From assembly GCA_902798615.1 (NCBI GenBank), contig CADBXL010000001.1, forward strand, positions 62,001-126,000: DNA of 64,000 bases, read 5' to 3'. The translations under genes were made by a program, and so were the position numbers. Shown here piece after piece: positions 43,799-54,063 of this stretch (its first letter is position 1; the number at the start of each line of letters is the position of its first letter). The notes beneath the pieces are model-generated. The model did no database searches, was not told where the DNA came from, and saw only the letters and a list, made by a program, of their open reading frames with translations. Source of the DNA: an uncultured Bacteroidales bacterium. GTDB taxonomy: Bacteria > Bacteroidota > Bacteroidia > Bacteroidales > Bacteroidaceae.

Positions 43799-44746
43799 CT
43801 ATTTTTTTATGAACCATCCTGGCTTATATATCTTATGTTTGCCTAATCTCCCCAAAAATGCAGACCAAGTTGCACTACGTATCATCTTTGCATGTTCAGA
43901 TAGATTTGTCCTCGTTCTGAAGACATGAAAATCAGATCTAAATTGTTCATAAATTTTATATATTGCAACAGATGGATAATGTTTTAAAAGCATATGAGTC
44001 GTATTTCGAATCATATAAAAATCTCTCCATGATACAAGAATATCATCACTGGTAGATTCTGCACCACCTTCATGAACGATTTTTATTGATGGGACAACTA
44101 ATATGTTACCATATTTCTTTAAACGAATACTATGTTCTGAATCATCAAAGTATATAAAATAATCGGGATTTACAAGCCCAACCTTTCTCAAAGCCTTTGC
44201 ATTCATAAAAGAACCGACATACGACAAGTCATCAATAGAAAAAAAATCTTTAGAATAATCCTCTTCACGAGAATGAAATCTCATATATTCTTTATCTATA
44301 ATTTTATGTGTATCTCTATGATACAAACAAATATTTCCATCGGTATTTAAAACCTTGGCACAAACTGCAGCAATTCTATTTGTATCATGTGATTCTATGA
44401 ACTTATAAAATTCTTCTACCATAGATGAATCTGCATAAGCATCGTCATCAGCAACAAACACCCAATCAGCTTTCAAATCCATGGCTTTCTTTTCACCGAT
44501 ATAAAAACCGCCAGAACCTCCAATATTCTCTTTTGTATTAATAATTATAATATTACATTTTTTTTCCCCATTTTTATAAAGGGCAACAGGAAGCTGTTTC
44601 AAATAATCATTTGTTCCGTCTGTACTACAATTGTTCACAACAATTAGATTGCGAAAGCCTACTGTCTGACTTTCATAATGCTGGATTGTTTTCTTTAGTT
44701 TTTCCAGTCTATTATAAGTAACTATAACTAAATCTAATGCTATCAT
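43799..44746 (-). CDS. Glycosyltransferase family 2, possible galactofuranosyltransferase
   Basis: A 315-residue GT2 enzyme of the GlfT/rhamnosyltransferase-like kind: LDLVIVTYNRLEKLKKTI, VVNNCSTDGT, NIGGSGGFYIGEKKA, WVFVADDDAYAD (DDD metal site) and YFDDSEHSIRLKKYG. The NxGGSGGF motif and its position one base after the UDP-galactopyranose mutase gene suggest that it transfers galactofuranose (inference). Confidence 0.82.
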   Translation of the reverse strand: MIALDLVIVTYNRLEKLKKTIQHYESQTVGFRNLIVVNNCSTDGTNDYLKQLPVALYKNGEKKCNIIIINTKENIGGSGGFYIGEKKAMDLKADWVFVADDDAYADSSMVEEFYKFIESHDTNRIAAVCAKVLNTDGNICLYHRDTHKIIDKEYMRFHSREEDYSKDFFSIDDLSYVGSFMNAKALRKVGLVNPDYFIYFDDSEHSIRLKKYGNILVVPSIKIVHEGGAESTSDDILVSWRDFYMIRNTTHMLLKHYPSVAIYKIYEQFRSDFHVFRTRTNLSEHAKMIRSATWSAFLGRLGKHKIYKPGWFIKK

Positions 44747-44747
44747 T

Positions 44748-45872
44748 TTAAAATATTTTCATTTTCAAAACATATTCTATAACAGGCGCCATATCATAAT
44801 ACTTGTATTGTCCAAGACGACCACCAAAGATTACATTTTCTTCTTTTTCTGCCAACTTGCGATATTCTTCAGCAAGAACATTATTCCTATCATCATTTAC
44901 TGGATAATAAGGCTCCATTCCACTTTTATACTCCATTGAATATTCCTCTGACACTACAGTCCTAGGACATTCATATACTTCTTGCCCAAACATCTCAAAA
45001 TGCTTATGTTCAATGACACGTGTATAAGGTTCATCATGACTTGTATAATTAACAACGGCATTACCCTGATAATTGGGGGTATTCTCAACTCGTGTATTGA
45101 AAGAAACTGTACGCCAATCAAGTTTTCCTAACTTATAGTCAAAATACTCATCAATGGCACCTGTATAGACCAATTTATCTGCGTATTTCTTCCAATCCTT
45201 ATATTCTGAATTGAAGAAATCTACATTTGTCTTACATTCAACGCCATCAAGCAGACCATCAATCAGTTTATTGTACCCACCAATAGGGATTCCTTGATAT
45301 TTGTCATTGAAATAGTTATTGTCAAATATCATACGAACAGGAAGACGTTTGATGATAAATGCAGGAAGTTCCTTACAATCACGTCCCCACTGTTTCTCTG
45401 TATATTCCTTAATCAACTTGTAGAAAATATCCTTACCGACAAGACACAATGCCTGTTCTTCTAGGTTCTGTGGCTCACGACCATCAAGAGCAGCAACAGC
45501 CTCAGCCTTCTGCTCATCAATTCGTGCCTGTGCCTCAACAGGAGTATGAACATCAGGCCAAATCCTACAGAATGTGTTCATATTGAAAGGCAAATTATAT
45601 AATTCTCCCTTATAATTTGCAACTGGACAATTTGTATAGCGATTAAACTCCACTATAGAATTCACTAAATCCCACACCTCCTTATTTGATGTATGGAAGA
45701 TATGTGCTCCATACTTGTGGACATTAATCCCTTCAATATTTTCACAATAAACATTACCTCCGAGATGTGAACGCTTATCTATTACAAGACAATTTCGTCC
45801 TACCTGCTTTGCTCTATATGCGAACGTAGCTCCAAAAAGACCAGAACCAACAATTATATAGTCATATTTCAT
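44748..45872 (-). CDS. glf: UDP-galactopyranose mutase
   Basis: A 374-residue FAD enzyme: YDYIIVGSGLFGATFAYRAK (dinucleotide-binding), VIDKRSHLGGNVYCE, HKYGAHIFHTSNKEVW, the central EYTEKQWGRDCKELPA and the C-terminal GRLGQYKYYDM are all Glf signatures. It converts UDP-galactopyranose into UDP-galactofuranose, so the polysaccharide very probably contains galactofuranose. The adjacent GT2 gene is the natural user. Confidence 0.95.
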   Translation of the reverse strand: MKYDYIIVGSGLFGATFAYRAKQVGRNCLVIDKRSHLGGNVYCENIEGINVHKYGAHIFHTSNKEVWDLVNSIVEFNRYTNCPVANYKGELYNLPFNMNTFCRIWPDVHTPVEAQARIDEQKAEAVAALDGREPQNLEEQALCLVGKDIFYKLIKEYTEKQWGRDCKELPAFIIKRLPVRMIFDNNYFNDKYQGIPIGGYNKLIDGLLDGVECKTNVDFFNSEYKDWKKYADKLVYTGAIDEYFDYKLGKLDWRTVSFNTRVENTPNYQGNAVVNYTSHDEPYTRVIEHKHFEMFGQEVYECPRTVVSEEYSMEYKSGMEPYYPVNDDRNNVLAEEYRKLAEKEENVIFGGRLGQYKYYDMAPVIEYVLKMKIF

Positions 45873-45922
45873 CTCAACACAAAATATACAAAAAAATATT
45901 TAAGTTTCGCAAGTCGAAATTA

Positions 45923-46903
45923 TTATTTAATATGAGTTTTAATAAAGTTATAAAATCTGTATCTATTATATGTTCGCCTAATGCACCTCTGCCAAATTCC
46001 CGTTAATCCGACTAAAGTGAGACAATCATCCCCCATACGATACAACATTTTCATTGCATCATTGTAATTACGTTCTTCTTTTTTGAAATAACAATCCGTT
46101 ACAAATCGATATAAAAAAAAAGATTTTATTTCTTTTAACCGTTTGACACTTTTTTCATCTTTATCATGAAAAAAAGCTAACAATATATTTATAGAAGCCA
46201 AATCTGAATGAAAACGTTTTATCTGAGCCTCCCTTGATATAGAGTGCATATAAGAATTTTCATTTATACAATTATAATGGTACACAACTTTATCTAATCG
46301 AACACATTTTTTTGCATAAAAAGCAAGCTTAGGAAGAGTATGATGATCCTCACCGATATTAATTCCTTCTACAGCATTAATGCTATTATCAGTATATAAT
46401 GATCGACGTATGAGTCTTCTCCATATTACATGATCTATATTTAACTCTATCATCTTCCATACCATTTCCATTTTCGTAGCGTATTCTGGTTCTACTAAAA
46501 TCGAATTATTCGAAACATCATGACGAACCGCATTACCAGAGACAATATCAGCATTTGTTTCCTGTTGCTTTTTTATTAACTGTTCTATAGCATCAAACTC
46601 AAGCCAGTCATCAGAATCTAAATGCATTACAAAATCACCACTTGCTGCCTCAACGGCTGTATTACGTGCAGCCGCTAACCCTCTATTTGTTTTATGATGA
46701 AGTATTCTGAATCTCCTATCACCTTTCTCTGCTATCCACTCTTCTGCAAGTACCATACTATCATCCGTTCCGCAATCATCTACTAGAATGCACTCCATTT
46801 TTCCTTTATATGTCTGCTGTACTACAGAATCGAGACATCTAATAATGAAATCTTGAACATTATAAACCGGAATAAGGACGGAAACGAGACAATCATCAGT
46901 CAT
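45923..46903 (-). CDS. Glycosyltransferase family 2
   Basis: A 326-residue GT2 enzyme: VSVLIPVYNVQDFIIRCLDSV, CILVDDCGTDDS, NRGLAAARNTAVEAASGDFV and HLDSDDWLEFDA. Specificity unknown; 50 bases separate it from glf. Confidence 0.87.
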   Translation of the reverse strand: MTDDCLVSVLIPVYNVQDFIIRCLDSVVQQTYKGKMECILVDDCGTDDSMVLAEEWIAEKGDRRFRILHHKTNRGLAAARNTAVEAASGDFVMHLDSDDWLEFDAIEQLIKKQQETNADIVSGNAVRHDVSNNSILVEPEYATKMEMVWKMIELNIDHVIWRRLIRRSLYTDNSINAVEGINIGEDHHTLPKLAFYAKKCVRLDKVVYHYNCINENSYMHSISREAQIKRFHSDLASINILLAFFHDKDEKSVKRLKEIKSFFLYRFVTDCYFKKEERNYNDAMKMLYRMGDDCLTLVGLTGIWQRCIRRTYNRYRFYNFIKTHIK

Positions 46904-46959
46904 TATATTAAGTATATAAATGTATTAATACAAAACTACAACAAACTCATCTAATAATA

Positions 46960-47865
46960 CTACCTAAATAAAGAAATAAACCGCCAAATTAAATATTTAA
47001 CGTGTGCCTTTTTACCTCCATATAAAATTATTCTCTTATTTAGTTTTAAGTACTCAGGAATTGTATTAATATATAATCGCGAAAACGCAGAATTTTTATC
47101 GACCAACATATATCTATAAAAATTATAAATGAAATATATTAGTTGGTCACTTTTTATCCCGAGACGACTATATAGGACATAGAATTTTTTATAGAAATAA
47201 TAAAACTGCTCCTTTGACAAACGATATTTTGTTACTCCCCAATCATCAGGTCGATAATATAAATAATAAGACGTGTTATTTACAGATACAGAATTTATAT
47301 ATCGATAGTATTCTAACATAAAAAGCAAATCTTCTCCCAAATGAATGTTTAAATCAAATCGAATATGATATTTTTCAATTATTTCTCTTCGCAAAAATTT
47401 TGCTGCAACCATACGAAGAATATCTTTATGCAACGTATCAGACATGAAAATCACGAAATTCTCTCCCTTATATATACCATCTACAAGTTTCTCTCTTGTA
47501 TTATTTTCTGATGTAAATCTCCATCGTTGAATTGCGAAATCGACTTCATCCAAGCCTTTAATGTTGAAGTAATCTAAATCTACTGTATCATCACTATCGA
47601 TAAAAGTGATCCATTCACCAGAAGCATTATCAAGTCCCATATTTCTTGCAGAACTTACTCCACCATTGTCCTTATATATATATTTATATCGAGAATCCTT
47701 TGTTACAAATTCTTTAATTATTTCCGCAGAACTATCTGTAGAACCATCATCAACAATAATGCATTCCCAATCCTCCACAGTTTGCTTTTGCAAACAATCA
47801 AGAGTTTGACGAATGTATTTGGCTCCATTGTAACAAGGAACAATTATTGATATCTTCGGTTGCAT
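46960..47865 (-). CDS. Glycosyltransferase family 2
   Basis: A 301-residue GT2 enzyme: KISIIVPCYNGAKYIRQTLDCL, CIIVDDGSTDSSAEII, NGGVSSARNMGLDNASGEW and FIDSDDTVDLDYF. The ATG at 47865 is preferred to the TTG two codons upstream. Very AT-rich and lysine/tyrosine-rich at the C-terminus. Confidence 0.87.
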   Translation of the reverse strand: MQPKISIIVPCYNGAKYIRQTLDCLQKQTVEDWECIIVDDGSTDSSAEIIKEFVTKDSRYKYIYKDNGGVSSARNMGLDNASGEWITFIDSDDTVDLDYFNIKGLDEVDFAIQRWRFTSENNTREKLVDGIYKGENFVIFMSDTLHKDILRMVAAKFLRREIIEKYHIRFDLNIHLGEDLLFMLEYYRYINSVSVNNTSYYLYYRPDDWGVTKYRLSKEQFYYFYKKFYVLYSRLGIKSDQLIYFIYNFYRYMLVDKNSAFSRLYINTIPEYLKLNKRIILYGGKKAHVKYLIWRFISLFR

Positions 47866-48044
47866 AAACAAATCTCTATTAGGTTATGATGTAAAAAATA
47901 ATAATTAATCAATAACTTACATCAGTTTTGTATATCATCACGATGCAATTCTTCAAGTTCAATCTTTATCTCTATACACTTAAGGAATCCCCTTCTTTTG
48001 ACACTATCAAGCAAATAAAGTCATACTCCCTTATCCTAAAGGAA

Positions 48045-49148
48045 CTATCCCAAAGTGTACCTTATCTTTTTTTTGATTTCATTCTTTATATTATGCCTTT
48101 CGAAATCATGAACAAAAGAAAAATGTTTTATTTTATTTTCAGAAATCAACGCCTCATCAATCTCTGCAAGCAATTTATTATATTCCCACGAAAAGAACTC
48201 ATCAACATTTACGATTTTATCATTTCCCTCCTTTAGAGATCGAATTCTCTTTACATACATAGCTGGACGCATATAGTTTAAATGTATCCATGCCAATCCA
48301 GCCAAACAAATATTTCGATCAGGAAAGAAACGCTCAATCAAATTAAATTTTGTATTATTATCATAACTTATAACCCAATCATACCAAGGTAAATAATAAG
48401 TATCCTCTGTAGCCTCAAATATGAGATGATCACCTTCTCCGTTATATGGCACTATATTGTTTGCATTTTTGCAACAAAGAGTAATATACCAAACATCATC
48501 ATTTTTAATCATATTGACACCCGACAAAGATATAAACGTTTGATTACTTTTTAGCAAAGAAAAAATATATTGGTAATACGACTTTTTAAAGAATCTATAA
48601 AGAAACATTTTTACCCAATATCTGATTGTGTTTGTTTTATAATTTGCAGGCTGATCCCTGTTCACCCAAAACTTAGACCAAATAAAACGACCAATACGCA
48701 TAGAAACATCACTAAACTCACCTTCATGTTTAATAAGTTTTCTAAAGTATCTCAATCTCTCTGTGAAATAGATTTGATCAGCATCGATTTTAACGACATA
48801 TTTATAATTAACCTTAGATAAAGCATTATTATAATAACTGCTTAAAAGATGAGGAGAATCTTCTGGAAGAGACAACGCATAATTATATTCTTCTCTCGAC
48901 ATTCTTATAGCATATATATGATATGGATAAGGATAAACCTTTATTTTATCAGGATATTCCAGCCTTTTCTTTTCTATTATATCAGCACAATTATCCGTAC
49001 AATCATTATAAGTAATGATTAACTCATCTAAACCATCTATACACGAATCGATAGAAGCTTCTAATGTAAGAGCATCATCCTTTACACGCATAAGTCCAGA
49101 CAAACCTATTTTTCTATTTGGGTTTTCATACTTTATTTTGTAACTCAT
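48045..49148 (-). CDS. Glycosyltransferase family 2-like protein
   Basis: A 367-residue protein with a GT-A N-terminus of a less common type: KIGLSGLMRVKDDALTLEASIDSCIDGLDELIITYNDCTD, with VKIDADQIYFTERLRYFRKL as the probable DxD region. It lacks the typical GT2 VDDGSTD block. Most likely a glycosyltransferase because of fold motifs and location, but with lower certainty than its neighbours. A possible promoter lies at 49253-49284. Confidence 0.68.
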   Translation of the reverse strand: MSYKIKYENPNRKIGLSGLMRVKDDALTLEASIDSCIDGLDELIITYNDCTDNCADIIEKKRLEYPDKIKVYPYPYHIYAIRMSREEYNYALSLPEDSPHLLSSYYNNALSKVNYKYVVKIDADQIYFTERLRYFRKLIKHEGEFSDVSMRIGRFIWSKFWVNRDQPANYKTNTIRYWVKMFLYRFFKKSYYQYIFSLLKSNQTFISLSGVNMIKNDDVWYITLCCKNANNIVPYNGEGDHLIFEATEDTYYLPWYDWVISYDNNTKFNLIERFFPDRNICLAGLAWIHLNYMRPAMYVKRIRSLKEGNDKIVNVDEFFSWEYNKLLAEIDEALISENKIKHFSFVHDFERHNIKNEIKKKIRYTLG

Positions 49149-49514
49149 TTTGATATAGAAAAAATTGACCCAATAGCAACATATGACTGTTTTTTTTCGT
49201 TTTTTAACTCTTCATGCACAAAATGACTACTCAAAACATACTAATTATCAGTCAAATGTATTATAAAAAGTTACCTATTGCAACATAACAAAAAACAGGA
49301 AGAATAATACCATATTAAATACATTTCATATAATACCACACGATATAATAAAGACAAAAAATTGGGACGATTTATGAAGTGATTTTTTATAACTCATCCT
49401 CTTTGGGGCTGTTTTGAATCCAAGACATTAGTCATGACGCTCGTATAACTCCTTCCTCATGAATTCTAAACATCCCCAAAAACAGAGTTGATTCGTCCTA
49501 ATTTATTTTTATCA
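49149..49514. other. 366-bp intergenic region inside the polysaccharide locus
   Basis: No gene. It holds a possible minus promoter (49253-49284) and an imperfect 21-bp inverted repeat, TTTGGGGCTGTTTTGAATCC (49402 on) against 49460-49480, with 37 bases between. Confidence 0.6.
49253..49284 (-). promoter_or_regulatory. Possible internal promoter
   Basis: The minus strand shows TACATTTG (49253-49260) and, about 20 bases upstream, GTTG (49281-49284). It would give a 100-base leader to the gene at 48045-49148. Confidence 0.35.
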
Positions 49515-50456
49515 TCACTTCTCAATATATTTTGTAAGAAAAACATTAGCCTTATTCGAAATCCTAACAGGCATAAAAAATAAAGCAAAAAGAATAAAAG
49601 AAAAAAATTTATCAGCCTTTTTTATTAGCCGAATTTTAATTTTTCTAAATCTATTTCTTTGTTCATTTGTAGTATTATATTGTTGAAATAAAAGAATCAT
49701 CTGAGAAATCCTAACAATTTCACGACGTCTATATTCACCACCAACATAACTAATAAGATATTCAAGAATTACAGGATAGTTAGCTCTCACCTTATCTTGA
49801 TTCTTTATAATACTACCTTCCCTTATATTATAATAATATGTATTTTTTTTACATATTGCAACAACCTTTATAAATTTTGATAATAGGAATGACCACATCT
49901 CATCCTCATTAAATGCACCTTCCTCGAAGAACAAATCATTATCCAAAATTATATCTCGTCGTATCAATTTGTTCCATGCCGTTACAACCAATATTTCTTG
50001 TCTTAATAACATTAAATTAATCCAATCGCGATTATTGCTATAGTCTGGAACACTTTGTTTGTTCTCTATACTTAACCAATTTGCATAACCATCATCATTT
50101 GATAGTACACCACCTTGAACTAACTCAACGTCTGGATGATTATTCACACATTCCATCATGAGTTCTATACATTCAGGAACAATCCAATCATCACTATCAA
50201 GAAAATATAACCATTCACCTTGTGCTTCTCTAATCCCCGTATTTCTCGCACCTGATAGCCCGCGATTTTCTTGATGAACCACTCTTATTCGAGAATCTTT
50301 TTTTGCCCATTCATCACACATACGAGGGCATCCATCAGGAGAACCATCATCAACAAGGATTATATCTAAATCCCTATATGTCTGGTCTATCACAGATTGA
50401 ACACATTTGTCAAGATATTTCTCAACCTTAAATACAGGAATAATGATTGATATCAT
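49515..50456 (-). CDS. Glycosyltransferase family 2
   Basis: A 313-residue GT2 enzyme: ISIIIPVFKVEKYLDKCVQSV, IILVDDGSPDGCPRMCDEWA, NRGLSGARNTGIREAQGEW and FLDSDDWIVPECI. The pattern is typical of capsule GT2 enzymes that add galactose or N-acetylhexosamines, but the donor cannot be assigned. It lies 11 bases after the pyruvyltransferase gene. Confidence 0.88.
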   Translation of the reverse strand: MISIIIPVFKVEKYLDKCVQSVIDQTYRDLDIILVDDGSPDGCPRMCDEWAKKDSRIRVVHQENRGLSGARNTGIREAQGEWLYFLDSDDWIVPECIELMMECVNNHPDVELVQGGVLSNDDGYANWLSIENKQSVPDYSNNRDWINLMLLRQEILVVTAWNKLIRRDIILDNDLFFEEGAFNEDEMWSFLLSKFIKVVAICKKNTYYYNIREGSIIKNQDKVRANYPVILEYLISYVGGEYRRREIVRISQMILLFQQYNTTNEQRNRFRKIKIRLIKKADKFFSFILFALFFMPVRISNKANVFLTKYIEK

Positions 50457-50467
50457 ACAAAAGTTTT

Positions 50468-51457
50468 TTAGCCTCTAAATATTCGATCTTTAATACTCAA
50501 CAAGCAATATGCAGAAAATTTAATTATCCTATAAATATTCTTTGATTTTGATGATGAAAGAAGAGTTACATTATTCACTCCTTTAAGCCATGTATTATAG
50601 TATTGACTATTTTTTCCATATGAATTATCAAGAACGAACACTTCTTTCCCTAACAATATTGACAAAATGGAAGCATGTAATCTATCCGAAATAACCCTAT
50701 TATATTGCGAAATCAATTCAACACCAACTCTTACGCGATTAGGCAAATAAGTATATACTGCATAGTCATCAGCCTCTTTCCATTTTTTTTTCTTAATTAA
50801 ATCAAATAAGCAAGAAAGTGCAGGATCATCCTCCCCATAAAGAGGCCAATCACTTATATCATAATCCTTAGATATATACTCAATGATATGTGTGTCCGTT
50901 TTTTCCTTATCTATTCGTTTAAATAGTAAATCTTTGTTTAAAGTAGGCTTAGCATATTGTTTCAATTCTTTCACATTTATACAAAATGCCATATCAGGTA
51001 CAAGCCTAATATCACTACCAAATCCAAAAGCCTTTAAAAAACGATAACTATATTTGTCTCTTGCGCATATAGTGAGTTTCTTATGATTTCTAAATATCTT
51101 TGCATCATTTCTCGCATTCCCTGCTCCATCGTAATATATTGTCTGAGGGAGTATTATAATTCTGTTATTAGGATAATGTTGAACTACTTTTCTCCTCAAA
51201 ATATTATGTGGCTCATAGAGATCTCCCCAATTCCCTCCCCCCATCATTAAGATTACTGTATCTTCTGCCAAATCTGGGTATTGAAATGTTTGATATGAAG
51301 CTCTCAACAAACAATTATATGGAATTTTCTTCAATAGATCTTCTGTACCTTTCCATATTAAAGTATCACCTATATTTGCATAATATGGAAGATCTATAAA
51401 TATATAATTATTAGATATTAAACTAACAATTGAAGAGTAAGCCATATCTCTATTCAT
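50468..51457 (-). CDS. Polysaccharide pyruvyl transferase family protein
   Basis: A 329-residue protein: YYANIGDTLIWKGTEDLLKKI near the start, VILMMGGGNWGDLY, IIILPQTIYYDG, RDKYSYRFLKAFG, LVPDMAF and VISDRLHASILSILLGK are the family landmarks. It would put a pyruvate ketal, from phosphoenolpyruvate, on a sugar, adding negative charge. The frame opens with GTG at 51499; the ATG at 51457 has a good Shine-Dalgarno (GGAG five to nine bases before) and is chosen. It overlaps the radical SAM gene by 8 bases. Confidence 0.85.
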   Translation of the reverse strand: MNRDMAYSSIVSLISNNYIFIDLPYYANIGDTLIWKGTEDLLKKIPYNCLLRASYQTFQYPDLAEDTVILMMGGGNWGDLYEPHNILRRKVVQHYPNNRIIILPQTIYYDGAGNARNDAKIFRNHKKLTICARDKYSYRFLKAFGFGSDIRLVPDMAFCINVKELKQYAKPTLNKDLLFKRIDKEKTDTHIIEYISKDYDISDWPLYGEDDPALSCLFDLIKKKKWKEADDYAVYTYLPNRVRVGVELISQYNRVISDRLHASILSILLGKEVFVLDNSYGKNSQYYNTWLKGVNNVTLLSSSKSKNIYRIIKFSAYCLLSIKDRIFRG

Positions 51458-52550
51458 TATTTCTCCAAAATAAGAATATTTTTTCAAATACAGATACACG
51501 TCTAGGATGTCTTACTGTTTGATTTACATACCATTTTTTTAAAGAACTATATTCCTTGTTAGATTCAAATAATTTTGTTGACATGAAATCCTTCATTTCT
51601 GGTTTTAACCATTCTGTTCCATCTTGGCATTTTCTATTACGTATTTCTCCATATGTTGGAGATTTTAATTCAGGAATAAGTCCAAGAGTCAAAAAAGCAT
51701 GACCATTATAACAATGTAATTCTCTACAATTGTTTCCTATCGGTTTCCAAATAATTTTTTTTGTTATATCTTCAAATATATTCTGACAGAAATAACTACA
51801 ATAACATTGTCTCGCATTTCCAGAAGCCAAATCTACATACAAAGACCAAGCACCTGCATAACAAAATTCTTTCCTCGCTTTTCCAAATATAGACATTTTA
51901 TACTCAAAAAAATTTGACTTAAAAACAGACCATATCTTAGAATATTCATTCGTGGACATTGATGTCAAAATAGGTAATGCCCCTTTTTTCCTTTGATCTC
52001 TTCCAACTGTAACATGATTAACCGCCCCTACATGTTTAATCGCTTCTTCTTGCATTTCTTCAATATATGGTATTAACTCATCAGATGGAGTTGCTTCTAA
52101 TGTAAAAGAGGCACCTGCATTCCGCATTAAACAAACATTAGAAAAGAATCTTTCCAACAATCCTCTCTCTTTTAGTTCCATATAATGATATGAAAACTTA
52201 AAAAATAATCTTCTTAATAATTCCTTCGGAAATAAACAAATCTCTTCAAAACGTTTAGTAATAGTAGCATTTGTAACAACCATTACATAATGACCTTCTT
52301 CTAATAATTCTTTAACATATTCAACAACCTGAGGTGAAAGAAGAGTTTCACCACCACCGCATAAATTAATGAGACACGTACCACCAAGCCTTTCCTTTGA
52401 CAAAGCTTTACGAACATGCTTTGGACTATATTTATAAACAGGTAAAGGACCATCAAACAATCGATTTTGAGTAATATAACAATAATGACAACGTAATGTA
52501 CAAGTCGTTACAGGAACATAAATATCTATAAATCTTTTAATTTTTTCCAT
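51450..52550 (-). CDS. Radical SAM protein with C-terminal cysteine cluster
   Basis: A 366-residue protein: TTCTLRCHYCYITQ near residues 15-28 gives the CxxxCxxC iron-sulfur/SAM motif, and INLCGGGETLLSP provides the GGE-type SAM-binding strand. A later group of cysteines (EFCYAGAWSLYVD; RQCYCSYFCQN; NCRELHCYNGHAF) looks like a SPASM-type auxiliary cluster. The reaction is unknown. Overlap with the pyruvyltransferase gene and a place in the polysaccharide operon suggest sugar or lipid-carrier modification (inference). Confidence 0.8.
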   Translation of the reverse strand: MEKIKRFIDIYVPVTTCTLRCHYCYITQNRLFDGPLPVYKYSPKHVRKALSKERLGGTCLINLCGGGETLLSPQVVEYVKELLEEGHYVMVVTNATITKRFEEICLFPKELLRRLFFKFSYHYMELKERGLLERFFSNVCLMRNAGASFTLEATPSDELIPYIEEMQEEAIKHVGAVNHVTVGRDQRKKGALPILTSMSTNEYSKIWSVFKSNFFEYKMSIFGKARKEFCYAGAWSLYVDLASGNARQCYCSYFCQNIFEDITKKIIWKPIGNNCRELHCYNGHAFLTLGLIPELKSPTYGEIRNRKCQDGTEWLKPEMKDFMSTKLFESNKEYSSLKKWYVNQTVRHPRRVSVFEKIFLFWRNNE

Positions 52551-52725
52551 AAAATATAAATCAACATGATGACAACATCCCTAAATGTTTATATGCGAGA
52601 AATGCTAATAACAGTCAGATTGAAGCCTTACTATTTACAACATTATTAGCATATAATACAAATGTGGCACAAATATAGTGCCATCTACAAATTAAAAATT
52701 TTTCACTACATTGAATAAAATATTT

Positions 52726-54042
52726 TTATAAAATATGCGCCTTAATACATTCTTTATTATGTAATATCATGCCGAATTCCTTTCTCCATGCATTATATTC
52801 TTGTTTTTTAATTGAATCAATATACTTAACTTCAAAAGATAACAAATCAAATGCAACATCATAATTAATATGTGCCTCGGCAAAGTTCTTTCGTCCAACA
52901 GCAATATGAACTTTATACATCCCACGAGGCAAACCATGTTGGAATACAGAAAGCCTGACCTTAAAAGTATCTCGATCTTGTGGTATAGATATTACATCAC
53001 TGACAATATTCAAAATTTTAGTATCCGTATTATCTGTTATAACAACAGAATACTGACAATCCTTCTTTTTGTTTGTATTACGCTTCATTAACAACTCAAT
53101 TTCAAGAGATTCATCAGTAGCAATAGCATCAGGAGTTGGATTAAGCATTGAAACTTCCAACATTTCAACATCATGCAAAACATCACATTCACTTAATATC
53201 CTGTTCTTTTTACCAACATTCGTATGAGATACGACTTCTGTGATATTAGTCATAAGATAATGATCTACTGCTTCATCGGCAGTACCAACAAAATCTATCA
53301 TTCCATTCTTTAAAACAATACCACTCTTACATAAATTTCTAACAGCAGCCATATTATGACTGACAAAAAGCACAGTTCGACCACCATGTGAAGATACTTC
53401 TTGCATCTTACCTATGGCTTTCTTCTGGAACTCGGCATCACCGACGGCAAGGACTTCGTCAACAACGAGAATTTCAGGCTCAAGGAAGGCTGCAACTGCG
53501 AAGCCGAGACGAACGGTCATACCAGATGAGAAACGCTTCACAGGAGTATCAAGATAGCGCTCAATACCTGCAAAATCAACAATCTCATCAAGTTTTGATG
53601 TTATCTCATGACGAGTCATTCCCATGATAGAACCATTCATATAGATGTTCTGACGGGCAGTCATCTCCGGATGGAATCCTGTACCGACTTCAAGGAGTGA
53701 AGCTATACGACCACGATAACGAATATGACCAACTGATGGTGCTGTAATATGACTAAGAAGTTTAAGCAAAGTACTCTTACCCGCTCCATTCTTGCCTATG
53801 ATACCAACAACATCGCCCTGCTCTACCTTGAAAGAAATGTCTTTCAATGCCCATACGTAATCAGAAGTGCCTTTCTTGCTTCGATCATTGACTTCGCCAA
53901 TCTTCAAATAAGGATCTTCTTTACGAAGGATAGCTGTTTGCCACCAACGGTTAATATCATGCTGGAGAGAACCAGTACCAACGAGACCAAGACGATACTG
54001 TTTTCCTACACCATCAAATTCAATTGCTATATTCTTATCCAT
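52726..54042 (-). CDS. wzt: ABC-2 polysaccharide exporter ATPase (Wzt/TagH-like)
   Basis: A 438-residue protein: an ABC ATPase domain (about 1-250; Walker A GIIGKNGAGKST, signature FSSGMTVRLGF, Walker B ILVVDEVLAVGD, H-loop FVSHN) and a C-terminal beta-sandwich of about 150 residues (LEVSMLNPTPDAIATDESLEIELLMKR) like the carbohydrate-binding domain of Wzt, which selects the finished chain for export. It lies 21 bases after the permease gene and powers it. Confidence 0.9.
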   Translation of the reverse strand: MDKNIAIEFDGVGKQYRLGLVGTGSLQHDINRWWQTAILRKEDPYLKIGEVNDRSKKGTSDYVWALKDISFKVEQGDVVGIIGKNGAGKSTLLKLLSHITAPSVGHIRYRGRIASLLEVGTGFHPEMTARQNIYMNGSIMGMTRHEITSKLDEIVDFAGIERYLDTPVKRFSSGMTVRLGFAVAAFLEPEILVVDEVLAVGDAEFQKKAIGKMQEVSSHGGRTVLFVSHNMAAVRNLCKSGIVLKNGMIDFVGTADEAVDHYLMTNITEVVSHTNVGKKNRILSECDVLHDVEMLEVSMLNPTPDAIATDESLEIELLMKRNTNKKKDCQYSVVITDNTDTKILNIVSDVISIPQDRDTFKVRLSVFQHGLPRGMYKVHIAVGRKNFAEAHINYDVAFDLLSFEVKYIDSIKKQEYNAWRKEFGMILHNKECIKAHIL

Positions 54043-54063
54043 TTATATTTTCTTACAATATAA

